A DNA stretch of 64,000 nucleotides from Planctomycetaceae bacterium (GCA_027487775.1 JAIYCY010000021.1:248001-312000), one strand, 5' to 3'. Shown: positions 1-8,288, counted from the first letter of the stretch. Numbers and translations are program-made. Notes: generated by a model not told the origin, from the sequence alone.

Positions 1-190
1 CAATCGGCGGTGGGCTGAGGTTTTGGATGGTTTGGGTGCTTGTTGGGTGTGGGATCAGCGGATCGGATTTTGATCGGTAGCGTTGTGTTGTTCGCGCAAG
101 TCGAGATTGGCGACGTTTGCCGGGCGGGGCGATGTCTGGCGTTGAGGTCCCAAGACAGATGCCATCCGAGAGAACGTTTACGATCAGACA

Positions 191-1366
191 TCAGTGTGAG
201 GTGTTTGGAGGGCTGGTTTTTCGCGAGGCGCGTTTAACGCGTTTTCGACCGAATGCATCGGTGGTTGTGACGACGCGTGATTCGCGGGAGGCGTCGAAGA
301 GTGTGCTGGCGGTGGTGGTTTTTTTGCTGGAAGCTTTGGACGGGTTTGTGTTGCGGCCGACGGACGGGTCGTTGGCGACTGAGAGTGCGTGTTCGATGCG
401 TGCTCGGGCAAACTTCACGTATTCGCCGCTTTGATCGATTCCTGCGTATCGTCGTCCGAGCAGAGCTGCAGCGACAGCGGTGGTTCCTGATCCGTTGAAC
501 GGATCGAGCACGATATCGCCGGCATTGCTGGATGCCTTGATGATTCGATCGAGCACTCCGATGGGCATTTGGCATCCGTGCCAGCCTTCGCGTTCTTTGA
601 AGGTTCCGCAGACTCGGCTGACGTACCACGTGTCGCTTGATGGATTGAAGAATTCGACGGGTATGAAATTCTCTTCGGTCAGTTCGGTTTGTCGGTTCAG
701 ATATTGAGCGAAGCCCGATTCATAGAATGAGGTTTCCTGAGGTCGTAGGAACCAGGTGTCGTCGGGGAGTTTGCCTTTGGGGTTTGCGCGGTGATCGCCG
801 TAGGTGGTTTGTCGTGCGCTGGCGACTCGTATGGCGTCGGCGTTGAAGGTGAGGTTGCCCATGCCGGATTCGGGTTTCTCTTTGGAGAAATAGAGGATGT
901 GTGTGTGGCTTTTGGCGAACATTTTTTTGGTTTGTTGGCCGAAGGTGTAGTGCCAGATGATCCAGTTTCGGAGATGGAATCCGATTTTTCGTCGCGCGAC
1001 GACGCACAGATCGGCGGCGAATTCGTCACCGATCGCGAGGTAGAAGCTTCCGTTGGGTTTGAGCGCGCGATGGACGGCGCGCATCCATTTTTCGCTCCAG
1101 TCGACGTACTCATCGACGTCTTTGCGATCGTCGTAGTTGTGATAGAGGTATCCGATGTTGAAAGGCGGATCTGCGAAGCAGAGGTCGGCCCAGCCCGGCT
1201 TGAGGCTGTTGAGGTACTCGGTGGAGTCGGCTTGGACGATGGCGTTGATGGGGAGTTTTCCTGCGGGCGGTGCGAGTTCTGTGTAGACCGGTTCGATTTT
1301 GGTTGCCGCGTGTTCGACTTCGCGTTTTTTCTCTTTGGCAGAGATGCGTGTAGGCGTGGACGACAT
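191..1366 (-). CDS. DNA methyltransferase, beta-class (orphan)
   Basis: S-adenosylmethionine-dependent DNA methyltransferase, expected to methylate adenine N6 or cytosine N4. The catalytic motif IV DPPF is at residues 66-69, and the SAM-binding motif DPFNGSGTT comes much later, near residue 285. This order (IV before I) defines the beta class, to which CcrM and many type II enzymes belong. The last ~60 residues are Ser/Thr/Lys-rich and look unstructured. No restriction endonuclease is adjacent, so it is probably a solitary enzyme or its partner lies outside. It is divergent from the thiamine gene, with only 17 bp between the two start codons, so the promoters must overlap. The recognition sequence cannot be read from the protein. 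Confidence 0.9.
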   Translation of the reverse strand: MSSTPTRISAKEKKREVEHAATKIEPVYTELAPPAGKLPINAIVQADSTEYLNSLKPGWADLCFADPPFNIGYLYHNYDDRKDVDEYVDWSEKWMRAVHRALKPNGSFYLAIGDEFAADLCVVARRKIGFHLRNWIIWHYTFGQQTKKMFAKSHTHILYFSKEKPESGMGNLTFNADAIRVASARQTTYGDHRANPKGKLPDDTWFLRPQETSFYESGFAQYLNRQTELTEENFIPVEFFNPSSDTWYVSRVCGTFKEREGWHGCQMPIGVLDRIIKASSNAGDIVLDPFNGSGTTAVAAALLGRRYAGIDQSGEYVKFARARIEHALSVANDPSVGRNTNPSKASSKKTTTASTLFDASRESRVVTTTDAFGRKRVKRASRKTSPPNTSH

Positions 1367-1383
1367 GGGTTAGACTCGCAATC

Positions 1384-2457
1384 GTGAAAGAGGAAGAAGC
1401 CGTCTGGAACCGGGACATTCTGCGGATCATCGACGCCAACTGCAACCGGGCCGCCGAGGGCTTTCGTGTGATCGAGGAGTACGCGCGTTTTGTGCGTAAC
1501 GATGCCCGGTTGAGCGGCCAGTGCAAAACGTTTCGTCATGCGCTCGAGCAGGCTTTGCATGACGCGCGGATCACGTTGCCGCTTAGGCTGGTTTCGCGCG
1601 ACACCCGAGGCGATGTGGGCACCTTGCATCCGGCTCAAAACACCGAGCATCGGCAGAGTTCCGGCGACATCGCGCATGCCAATGCCCGTCGGGTGGCCGA
1701 GGCGCTGCGTGCGATCGAGGAGTACGCCAAGCCGACGTCTCCTGGGCTGGCTGAGAGTGTCTCGAAGATTCGTTATCAGCTTTACGAACTGGAGAAGTCG
1801 CTCGCCCGACCGTCGAACGATCGTTTGGCGCGGGTTCGGCTTTGCGTGCTCGTGACCGAGAGCGTTGCCGGGCCGGATTGGCTTGTGCGGGCGGAATCAG
1901 CTTTGCGTGGCGGCGCGGAGATGTTGCAGCTTCGTGAGAAGGATCTTTCATCGCGCGAGCTGCTCAATCGGGCGAAGCGACTGCGCGAACTCTGTGACCG
2001 ACATGATGCGTTGTTCATCGTCAATGATCGCCCTGACATCGCGCGATTGACTCGTGCGGATGGCGTACACGTTGGGCAGAACGATCTTTCGGTGGCGGAT
2101 GCGCGGCGAGTGTTGGATGACGGGCAGGATCGGCGTGCGATCGTTGGTGTGAGTACGCATTCGGTGGAGCAGGCGATGAAGGCGGAGTCGGACGGGGCGG
2201 ATTACTTGGGGATTGGTCCGATGTTTCCGAGTTTGACGAAGCCGCGTGATTTTGTGGCGGGTGCGGAAATTGGCAGGAGCGTTCAGGACGCGGTGGAAAT
2301 TCCGGTGCTGGCGATCGGGGGGATCGACGAGACGAATCTACCGACGCTGACCGCCGTCGGCATTCGACGCATTGCAGTCACCGCGTCGGTGATCGCTCAA
2401 GCCGACCCCGAGCGCGCCGCGGCTCAACTGCTGTCGCAGCTTCGAGTCTTGGAATGA
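1384..2457 (+). CDS. thiE: ThiD2-ThiE fusion, thiamine-phosphate synthase
   Basis: Bifunctional thiamine-biosynthesis protein of 357 residues. Residues ~1-130 match the ThiD2 family (RIIDANCNRAAEGFRVIEEY near the N-terminus, a second RVAEALRAIEEY copy later), an alternative HMP-phosphate kinase. Residues ~140-350 form the ThiE TIM barrel: QLREKDLSS, FIVNDRPDIA and ADGVHVGQNDL bind the pyrimidine diphosphate, and GIGPMFPSLTKP binds the thiazole phosphate. The start is GTG; a TAGACT box (1371-1376) lies 7 nt upstream and there is no Shine-Dalgarno sequence, so the transcript may be leaderless. The ThiD2-ThiE architecture is known in several phyla including planctomycetes. Function is confident; whether the ThiD2 half is active is inference. 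Confidence 0.92.
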   Translation: MKEEEAVWNRDILRIIDANCNRAAEGFRVIEEYARFVRNDARLSGQCKTFRHALEQALHDARITLPLRLVSRDTRGDVGTLHPAQNTEHRQSSGDIAHANARRVAEALRAIEEYAKPTSPGLAESVSKIRYQLYELEKSLARPSNDRLARVRLCVLVTESVAGPDWLVRAESALRGGAEMLQLREKDLSSRELLNRAKRLRELCDRHDALFIVNDRPDIARLTRADGVHVGQNDLSVADARRVLDDGQDRRAIVGVSTHSVEQAMKAESDGADYLGIGPMFPSLTKPRDFVAGAEIGRSVQDAVEIPVLAIGGIDETNLPTLTAVGIRRIAVTASVIAQADPERAAAQLLSQLRVLE

Positions 2458-2518
2458 TTCGGACTGTGGCCCGTGGGTAGCGCTCACCGAATCAGAGCGA
2501 CGAGCGAAGATGATCGAT

Positions 2519-2869
2519 TCAAGCCTTTGCCTTCTTCGTAGTCACGACGGCGAGTTTTACTAACTGACCCGCCTGTTTCATGGAAATCGATCCTGGCTTC
2601 GGTGATTTGCCAGCATTTGCGGGGACGCGACTGACTCGAACTTTCCGTTCAACGGCTGCTTCCAATTTCGCGATCAATTCTGCTTGCTTCTTCTGCGTTG
2701 CTTCGAGTGCAAGATTCTTCTCGGTCAACTCTGCGACCTTGCTCTGAAGTGCGATCAGTTCACGTCTGAGTTGCCCGGTAATTTGCGCGTTGGCCCGACG
2801 CGCAGCAGCCAATTGCTCAGCGTCTTCGATCCTATCCGGATTCAGCACGGCATCATTTGAGGAAATCAT
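2519..2869 (-). CDS. Small coiled-coil protein of unknown function
   Basis: A 116-residue protein that I do not recognise. The middle (from about residue 20 to 80) is a heptad-rich Leu/Ala/Glu/Lys segment predicted to form a coiled coil; the C-terminus is basic and ends in TTKKAKA. I place the start at 2869, not the longer alternative at 2938, because AGGA lies 7 nt upstream of this ATG. It follows the zeta-toxin-like gene on the same strand after 97 bp, so the two may be co-transcribed. An antitoxin or effector role is possible but rests on proximity alone; classical zeta toxins have the antitoxin gene upstream instead. Confidence 0.55.
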   Translation of the reverse strand: MISSNDAVLNPDRIEDAEQLAAARRANAQITGQLRRELIALQSKVAELTEKNLALEATQKKQAELIAKLEAAVERKVRVSRVPANAGKSPKPGSISMKQAGQLVKLAVVTTKKAKA

Positions 2870-2966
2870 GGGTCGGTCCTTCGATGACACGTGGACTCTG
2901 GCCGCGAGGCACGTCGTTGTCGTAGTGAGCGTGCCCACTCACTCCCGAGTGCTTGACACAATGAGC

Positions 2967-3623
2967 CTACGATTTTCGCGGTTTGTCGGCAATCTCATGA
3001 TAGACGAACCAGGGGTCGATAAATCGCCCGGTTTCCTCCCAGCGGGCGAGGCATCTTTCAGTCGCTTTCCCGCGGTCCAAATCATTCAAGACCAGATAAA
3101 CCTCATAACCCGATGCGATGAGAAGTTGAATCAGCTCATCGAGACTTCGTGCATCCCCTCCAACTTTGGGAAGCACGATGTTATGTCCTGCAAGGATGGC
3201 TTGCTCCAAGGCATCTGATGCGAGTTGGGTCGACTCGATATGAACCTGAGACGCATTTCGACCCGAATCATACTCTGGCAGCTTGGACTTGATCACGTCC
3301 GAATCGATAAGGAGCGCGTTGTTTTTCTCAGCGAGACGGTGAGCCAGCGTCGACTTGCCTGCCGCAGGCGGTCCGATGATCACGATCGCACGAAGTTCGC
3401 TTTTCAATCCGCTTTTGGGATTGAAGCCACCTTGACCGTCACTCCACTTCCTTTCGTCAGGTTCGTAGTTCAGGTTCATCGCCTGATCGAGGATGCGTTT
3501 TCTGAGTTTGTTACGCTCTTTGGTGTTGATCGAATCTGTAGAGACAAGCCCGCAAAGTCGATGACGTTCGCGAATGACTTCCGGTGTATCGAAAGGCGTT
3601 TTGGGTCCGTCCGTCGAAGACAT
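2967..3623 (-). CDS. Zeta-toxin-like P-loop kinase
   Basis: A 218-residue P-loop protein. The Walker A motif GPPAAGKST is at residues 84-92, followed by LLIDSDVIKSKL (substrate-side aspartate region) and a C-terminal domain with VYLVLNDLDRGKATERCLARW, the arrangement seen in zeta toxins and related UDP-N-acetylglucosamine/nucleoside kinases. The first 80 residues are an extra helical, charged region. Family members phosphorylate cell-wall precursors and stop growth; whether this one is toxic cannot be seen. No epsilon-type antitoxin is upstream; the only same-strand neighbour is the coiled-coil gene downstream. The fold is confident; the toxin role is an inference. Confidence 0.7.
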   Translation of the reverse strand: MSSTDGPKTPFDTPEVIRERHRLCGLVSTDSINTKERNKLRKRILDQAMNLNYEPDERKWSDGQGGFNPKSGLKSELRAIVIIGPPAAGKSTLAHRLAEKNNALLIDSDVIKSKLPEYDSGRNASQVHIESTQLASDALEQAILAGHNIVLPKVGGDARSLDELIQLLIASGYEVYLVLNDLDRGKATERCLARWEETGRFIDPWFVYHEIADKPRKS

Positions 3624-3691
3624 GCTCTAGTCATCCTCACAACATTCTCGACTCTAGCAAGTCAACTGAATCATCGCATCTTTGCGTTATG

Positions 3692-4297
3692 TCACTCGCT
3701 TTTGGGTACGAGTGCGTCGAGTGTTTTGAGCGGGAGTTCTTCGAGTGCGGCTTTGAATGCGGCTTCGTCGACGTTGCGAAGTTCGAACGAGACGAGGATG
3801 CGTTTGCCGGCGTTGGTGGTGACGGTTCCGACTTTGCCTTCGATTTGCCATTGGACGAGGGCGGGTCGGTCTTGGACTTGCATGGTTTTGGTCCAGCCTT
3901 CGTCGGATTCCTGGTCGATTTCCACGGCGCCGAACATTCCGCCGGTCATGGCCATGACCATTTCTTCGTTGGCGTAGTCGATGAGTGTGAGTTGTCCGGA
4001 GGGTGGGGCGTCGCTGGCGTCGTTGGGGTCGCCGTATTCGGCTTCGGCGATGGAGATGGTGAGTTCGCCGAACTTGGATTTTTGTCCGCTCGATTTTCCT
4101 CGTGGGAGTCCGCCGATCTTGGCGGGCATTGCTTCGCGTAGTTTACGGAAGTCGATCGGTTCGAGTTTTTTCTTTTCCTCGGCTGGTTTTTCTTCGGCGG
4201 CGGGTTCATCGACGCGTGCCAGCAGGGCGGGCGACACCCACGTCATGGCGGCCAATGCGGTGACAGATCCGGCGATCCATGCATGTTTCTTCATCAT
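3692..4297 (-). CDS. Exported protein of unknown function
   Basis: A 201-residue protein with an N-terminal signal peptide (MMKKHAWIAGSVTALAAMTW, then SPALLA), a short Glu/Lys/Pro-rich linker and a compact C-terminal domain of about 140 residues that I do not recognise. GGAGGT sits 6 nt before the ATG at 4297, which decides this start over the longer frame opening at 4327. It stands alone, with the zeta-like gene downstream on the same strand and a divergent oxidoreductase upstream. Expected location is periplasm or cell surface. It resembles small exported planctomycete proteins with no assigned role. Confidence 0.7.
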   Translation of the reverse strand: MMKKHAWIAGSVTALAAMTWVSPALLARVDEPAAEEKPAEEKKKLEPIDFRKLREAMPAKIGGLPRGKSSGQKSKFGELTISIAEAEYGDPNDASDAPPSGQLTLIDYANEEMVMAMTGGMFGAVEIDQESDEGWTKTMQVQDRPALVQWQIEGKVGTVTTNAGKRILVSFELRNVDEAAFKAALEELPLKTLDALVPKSE

Positions 4298-4481
4298 CTC
4301 AAACCTCCGGTCGAATGGATTCAACATTGAAAATTTGCGGGCGCATCGAACAGCAAAGCGGCGGCATTGGAGTATGAACCCGCGCGGCGTCGCCCGTCAA
4401 ACCGATTTGCCCACTTTCATTTTTCGGACAGCAGCGTCTAATCTGGGGGGTGTCAGCCAATACCCATGAGGAGCAGTCGTT

Positions 4482-5594
4482 ATGTCGGATGTCGTGAATG
4501 TGGGCGTGATCGGGACGGGGGCGATTTCCGGTGCATATCTCGGGATGGCCAAGAATTTTCCGGGCGTGCGGATGCTGGCGTGCAGCGACCTTGATCCCAT
4601 GCGGGCCAAGGCGGCTGCGGAGAAGTTCGGCATACCGAAGGTTCTCGACGTTGATTCGCTTCTGGCTGATCCCGAGATTGAGATCGTGCTGAATCTCACC
4701 ATCCCCGCCGCCCACCTTCCGCTGGCGATTCGCACGATCGAAGCGGGCAAACACACCTACCTCGAAAAGCCGCTTGGCATCGATCGCGAAGAGGGCAGAA
4801 AACTTCTCGACGTCGCCCGCTCGCGCAATCTCCGCGTGGGGTGTGCGCCCGACACCTTCATGGGCGCGGGTATTCAGACGGCCCGGAAACTCATCGACGA
4901 CGGCGCGATCGGAAAGCCGGTCGCGTTCACCGCGTTCATGCTCTCGCGTGGTCATGAGCATTGGCACCCCAGCCCCGAGTTTTACTACGCGCCCGGCGGA
5001 GGGCCGATGTTTGACATGGGCCCGTATTACCTGACCGCCCTGCTGCAATTGCTCGGCCCGGTCAAGCGTCTTTCTGGTTTCGCCTCCATCACGCGTACCG
5101 AGCGCACCATCCTTTCCCAGCAGAAACACGGACAGGTGATGAAGGTCACCACGCCCGATCATTTCTCTGGCAGTATCGAGTTTCAGAACGGTTGCGTCGG
5201 TTCGATCATTCAGAGTTTTGCCACTCGCGCGGCCCCGCCGATGGGGAAACATCCGATCATCATCTACGGCACGGAAGGCACACTGGCGGTCCCGGATCCG
5301 AATGGTTTTGACGGGACGGTGTCGCTGTGCAAGTTTGGTGAGAAGGACGAGTATGTCGAGGTGCCGCACGCGTTCGTGACGGGCTATGGCCGCAGCGTCG
5401 GTCTTGCTGACATGGCCCGCGCGATTCGCACGAATCGCCCGCACCGTTGCAGCCTTGAGCAGGCCTTTTGTGTGCTGGATTTGATGCAAGGCTTCCTCGA
5501 TTCCAATCATTCGGGCAACGCCTATTCGCCGATCCTCCCCTACCAACGCACCGCCGCGATGAACCCGAATCTTCCGTTCGGGCAGCTCGATTGA
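4482..5594 (+). CDS. Gfo/Idh/MocA family oxidoreductase
   Basis: NAD(P)-dependent sugar or cyclitol dehydrogenase family protein of 370 residues. The N-terminus VGVIGTGAISGAYLGMAKNF is the Rossmann dinucleotide-binding loop (GxGxxx), and HTYLEKPLGI carries the conserved EKP motif that includes the active-site lysine. The C-terminal alpha/beta domain contains GGGPMFDMGPYYLTALLQL, typical of the family. GAGGAG lies upstream of the ATG at a suitable distance. It appears monocistronic. The substrate cannot be predicted: the family covers inositol, glucose-fructose and UDP-sugar oxidation, and planctomycetes carry many paralogues. Confidence 0.92.
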   Translation: MSDVVNVGVIGTGAISGAYLGMAKNFPGVRMLACSDLDPMRAKAAAEKFGIPKVLDVDSLLADPEIEIVLNLTIPAAHLPLAIRTIEAGKHTYLEKPLGIDREEGRKLLDVARSRNLRVGCAPDTFMGAGIQTARKLIDDGAIGKPVAFTAFMLSRGHEHWHPSPEFYYAPGGGPMFDMGPYYLTALLQLLGPVKRLSGFASITRTERTILSQQKHGQVMKVTTPDHFSGSIEFQNGCVGSIIQSFATRAAPPMGKHPIIIYGTEGTLAVPDPNGFDGTVSLCKFGEKDEYVEVPHAFVTGYGRSVGLADMARAIRTNRPHRCSLEQAFCVLDLMQGFLDSNHSGNAYSPILPYQRTAAMNPNLPFGQLD

Positions 5595-5608
5595 ATGTCG
5601 TGGTGATG

Positions 5609-6403
5609 TCAACCGAAAGTCTCCATCGCCCCATGATTCAATCGCTCCAAACACGCCTGCACCACGCCGACTGCAAATGGCGTGAGTCTTGCGTCGGCGC
5701 GAAGCGTTTCGAGCGCCTTGTTCTCCAAAGGTGCTGATACGATCTCGCCGTGCTCGTCGCGATCGAGTCGTTTGCGCAGCTCGAGTTCATCGATCGACAA
5801 TCGCACGAGGAAGAGCGCTTCGGGATGACGCATCTGCAGGTCTTCGACGAGTCCGACCATGCGGATCGACATCGGTTCTTGCTCACGGATGTTCAGTTCT
5901 TCGCGTACTTCGCGCATGGCGTCGGCGACGATGTTGGGCTCCGGGAGGTCGGACATGGATCCGGCGAACGGATGCACGCGTCCGGGGTAGTAGGCGAGTC
6001 GTTCGCTGCGCACGCCGAGCAGGAGCATGCCGTCCGAGCTGATCACGCCGCTGCTCACTCCGAGCGGACGGGCCGCCACTTCGGGTCCGAATCGATCGAC
6101 GACATCGGGATGTGCAAAGTGTGTCCCGACGACGATGCGATAGCTTGTCGAGCTCACGTCGATGCGGATCGACTCGAACCCAGCCTCATCTGCGTGAAGA
6201 TCAAATCCTTCGAATCGACACAGAGGCCCGTCGAACAGTTTCACGCCCGGCCTTTTATGCGCGTCGACCCAGGCCTGATCGATGAGCGCATCGACTTCCG
6301 GCTCGCGCCGCCAGGCTGAACGAACCCGCCGCGTGATGACGCGTTCCGGCGCGAGGTCCAGCCGCCGAATCCATCGCAGGCGAGTTGTCATCTGCTCCGA
6401 CAT
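5609..6403 (-). CDS. NUDIX-domain protein
   Basis: A 264-residue protein. A NUDIX box is visible around residues 145-175: a glycine-containing segment followed by MREVREELNI, which matches the REUxEExGU core except for the last glycine. Other segments (GVSSGVISSDGMLLLGVRS and PFAGSMSDLP) fit the surrounding beta strands. NUDIX enzymes hydrolyse nucleoside diphosphates linked to another moiety; the substrate is not predictable. The ATG at 6403 is preferred over GTG 6412 because a TAGGGT box on the minus strand (6411-6416) lies exactly 7 nt upstream, the spacing seen at other genes here. It converges with the upstream oxidoreductase gene 14 bp away. Confidence 0.8.
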   Translation of the reverse strand: MSEQMTTRLRWIRRLDLAPERVITRRVRSAWRREPEVDALIDQAWVDAHKRPGVKLFDGPLCRFEGFDLHADEAGFESIRIDVSSTSYRIVVGTHFAHPDVVDRFGPEVAARPLGVSSGVISSDGMLLLGVRSERLAYYPGRVHPFAGSMSDLPEPNIVADAMREVREELNIREQEPMSIRMVGLVEDLQMRHPEALFLVRLSIDELELRKRLDRDEHGEIVSAPLENKALETLRADARLTPFAVGVVQACLERLNHGAMETFG

Positions 6404-6478
6404 ACGAATCACCCTACGCGAAGTTGGCGAGCTGCTGCAAAGTCGAATGGTTGACCGACGATCGGATCAACACTCTAT

Positions 6479-6535
6479 ATCAACCCGCGCGCTGCGCGGA
6501 TGCGTCCGCAGTCGCGCAGCGCAAAATCGCATTTT
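6479..6535 (+). repeat. Dispersed hairpin repeat, copy A
   Basis: A GC-rich element with a perfect 10-bp inverted repeat: GCGCTGCGCG (6489-6498) and CGCGCAGCGC (6513-6522), separated by a 14-nt loop that itself contains TGCGTCCGCA, which can form a small inner stem. It is followed by AAAATCGCATTTTT. Copies at about 7002-7045 and 48137-48197 share the stem, the loop length and the TGCGTCC core. All three are in the same orientation and outside genes. Confidence 0.7.
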
Positions 6536-6620
6536 TGGAGAAATCGACGCGTTTCTGGGTCCAAACACCGGAAGATGGACAGAAAGGCTCGATCTTCGAC
6601 CCACGTGGGTTTTGGATGAC

Positions 6621-6690
6621 GGACGCCCTGCGCTCCCCTGCGCACCCGTGCGCACCCCTGCCTACCCCTGTGCACCCGTGCGTACGTTTG
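6621..6690. repeat. 10-bp minisatellite
   Basis: Six to seven imperfect tandem units of 10 bp in one register, for example CGCACCCGTG, CGCACCCCTG, CCTACCCCTG, TGCACCCGTG. No gene spans it convincingly. Confidence 0.6.
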
Positions 6691-6807
6691 CGAACACCTC
6701 GCGCCCGGATGTCGCCGGCTCGTGATCGCTTTCCGCCGGCTCGCGCACACATGTCTCATCCTCCCCCATCAACGCCTAAGTTCAGGCCGGGCCGTCGACT
6801 GCGATTC

Positions 6808-6852
6808 GCTGCGTGAAACATCGCTGCGTGAAACATCACTGCGCGAAACATC
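6808..6852. repeat. 15-bp tandem triplicate
   Basis: Three adjacent 15-bp units: GCTGCGTGAAACATC at 6808 and 6823, and ACTGCGCGAAACATC at 6838. It lies in the gene-free stretch upstream of the cassette array. Confidence 0.75.
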
Positions 6853-7001
6853 ACCGTACAAAGACGATCGACGCACAACGATGGGCACAATCCCGATTGC
6901 GTCTTCGATCGTCGCATACATTGTCGAATCGAGTGTCGAGACGTCGGCATCCGTTTCGCCACGCCGAAACCAGCGTTGAAAGAGCGTATCTCCTCACATC
7001 T

Positions 7002-7045
7002 ACCCGCGCGCTGCGCGCCTGCGTCCCCACTCGCGCAGCGCCGCC
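7002..7045 (+). repeat. Dispersed hairpin repeat, copy B
   Basis: Second copy of the hairpin element: GCGCTGCGCG (7008-7017) and CGCGCAGCGC (7032-7041), again with a 14-nt loop, here CCTGCGTCCCCACT. The stem is perfect; the inner TGCG/CGCA mini-stem of copy A is lost, and the downstream A/T-rich tail is degenerate. Confidence 0.7.
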
Positions 7046-7208
7046 GACATTTTTCCATCTCATCCCAACCTCCCCCACTCCGTCGGACATCCCACCACCC
7101 AAGGCCGCCGATGGGAGATAAGGTTTGACCAGAGCAAGCGTTCGGATAAAGTCGAGAAATTCCGACGGGGAACGCTATCCGGCGCGACCTGTCAGTTTAA
7201 TCACTAGG

Positions 7209-7215
7209 TTAGTCG
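7209..7215 (+). other. Putative attC/attI core site (R-box) opening the cassette array
   Basis: GTTAGTC followed by GGC is identical to the R' core of the well-formed attC at 9477-9537 and lies immediately before the first cassette gene. No matching left half is visible within 130 bp upstream, so this may be the remnant of an attI or of a decayed attC. Assignment depends on the clearer sites downstream. Confidence 0.4.
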
Positions 7216-7218
7216 GCT

Positions 7219-7668
7219 ATGGGCGTCTTCTACCCTGTACAACCGTTCGACGATGAGATGGCATCGTTCCTCGAAGAGATGGGCGCGGCGGTGCCCGATT
7301 CCGAGGGGCCGTCGCGCAATCCTACGCCCGCCGAAGTACGCGCGGTGTGTCTTGCATTGCCCGACGTCAAGGTCGAGTTCAACATCAAGGCCAAGTCGCA
7401 CTGGTCGGCCTACATTGAGAGCACAAAGCGCGATGAGGGCACCATTCTCAATATGGAGAAGTTCAAGGGGGCTGAGGATAAGCCGCTTCCGATCATGTTC
7501 GAGAAGGGTTCTCCCGCGTTGATCCTGGAAATCGTCAAGCGCCTCTCAAAACTGTGCGGGCCACTGGTGGTCATTCCTGATACCGGTGAGGCTCCGATCG
7601 CAGTAACCTCGACAGCGTCGGTCAAGAAGCTGCTGAAAGAGTGGGAGCACACGGCCGGTGGGGAGTGA
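7219..7668 (+). CDS. Cassette-borne protein of unknown function
   Basis: A 149-residue acidic protein that I do not recognise. No signal peptide or membrane segment is visible; the second half (LPIMFEKGSPALILEIVKRL, then VVIPDTGEAP) looks like a folded alpha/beta domain. The ATG lies 4 nt after a GTTAGTCGGC core, as expected for the gene of an integron cassette whose start sits close to the recombination point. A degenerate attC follows its stop codon. Cassette genes of unknown function are the rule. Confidence 0.65.
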   Translation: MGVFYPVQPFDDEMASFLEEMGAAVPDSEGPSRNPTPAEVRAVCLALPDVKVEFNIKAKSHWSAYIESTKRDEGTILNMEKFKGAEDKPLPIMFEKGSPALILEIVKRLSKLCGPLVVIPDTGEAPIAVTSTASVKKLLKEWEHTAGGE

Positions 7669-7689
7669 CGGCAGCCCGGCCGCTTTGGC

Positions 7690-7782
7690 AACAAACAAGC
7701 GGACCGGGCGGGCGTCGCGGTCCCCTTGATTCGAGAGCGCGTCCGTTGCCGGCTCGGCCACTGAACGGTTTCTACGCTATGT
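7690..7782 (+). other. attC-like site 1 (degenerate)
   Basis: Its left arm AACAAGCGGACC matches the left arm of attC site 3 (AACAAGCGG), and its right arm CGGCCACTGAACGGTTTCTACG is nearly identical to the right arm of attC site 2. The right core is GCTATGT where the consensus is GTTRRRY, so it has lost the canonical triplet. The ATG of the next gene (7779) lies within this core. Probably a decayed cassette boundary. Confidence 0.5.
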
Positions 7783-8288
7783 CGCCCATCACCTCCCAGC
7801 ATCTTCGACTCGTGCCTGCGACGGCGGACTTGATCGCAATGGAATTGGCAGATCACCCGCGTTTGCAGTCGGCCTTGGCGTGCAGGGTCGATTCTGATTG
7901 GCCGCCGGAGGAGGTCCGCGACGTGCTGCCGATGTTCGAGGCGACCCTTCGCGATCGGCCGGGCGAGGTCGGGTATCATGCGTGGTTTTGGGTGACGCGT
8001 GCTGATCCGGTCCTGGTGGGGAGCGGAGGATTCAAAGGTCCGCCGGATCATTCGGGGATGATCGAGATCGGCTACGGAACGCTCGCCCGGTATCGGCGTC
8101 GCGGGTTCGCGGCAGAGGCGGTGTCGGCGCTTACGGCGTTCGCCTTGGAACTCCCGGAGGTCAAGACAGTCGAAGCCGAGTGTCGCCCGGACAATCTGGG
8201 TTCGCTCGGCGTCTTGCGGCGGTCGGGCTTCGTCGAAGTCGGCCCGGGATCGGAAGCGGGCACGCGGCGATTCCGGCGGGCGACATAA
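7779..8288 (+). CDS. GNAT family N-acetyltransferase
   Basis: A 169-residue acetyl-CoA-dependent acetyltransferase of the RimJ/RimL-like subgroup. HAWFWVTRADPVLVGSGGF is the central strand pair, IEIGYGTLARYRRRGFAAEA is motif A with the pyrophosphate-binding R-x-x-G-x-A loop, and VEAECRPDNLGSLGVLRRSG is motif B with the conserved Asn. The start at 7779 is chosen because homology begins here and the upstream extension runs through the attC-like site. The stop codon TAA (8286-8288) lies inside the left core of the next attC. Cassette-borne acetyltransferases are frequent; the acceptor substrate is unknown. Confidence 0.85.
   Translation: MSPITSQHLRLVPATADLIAMELADHPRLQSALACRVDSDWPPEEVRDVLPMFEATLRDRPGEVGYHAWFWVTRADPVLVGSGGFKGPPDHSGMIEIGYGTLARYRRRGFAAEAVSALTAFALELPEVKTVEAECRPDNLGSLGVLRRSGFVEVGPGSEAGTRRFRRAT

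Larger units (their letters stand above)
6404..7208. other. Gene-free stretch rich in repeats
   Basis: About 0.8 kb in which I find no convincing gene: the open frames on both strands are Arg/Ala/Ser-rich, without domains or start signals. It holds two copies of a dispersed hairpin repeat (6479-6535 and 6996-7045), a 10-bp minisatellite (6621-6690) and a perfect-to-near-perfect 15-bp triplicate (6808-6852). It sits directly before the first cassette boundary at 7209, so part of it could be remnant sequence of the integron platform. No integrase can be read in it. Confidence 0.6.

Noticed and set aside
697..1677. Leftward 326-codon frame across the methyltransferase and thiE starts
   Set aside because: Ser/Pro/Thr-rich translation without domains; conflicts with two well-supported genes.
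6385..6816. Frames of 85-147 codons over the 6.4-7.2 kb gap
   Set aside because: Composition dominated by Arg, Ala, Ser and Pro from the repeats; no start signal, no domain, and equal openness in several frames.
7100..7208. attI site or integron integrase upstream of the first cassette
   Set aside because: Only a GTTAGTC core is seen; no tyrosine recombinase motifs on either strand, so only a partial core is reported.
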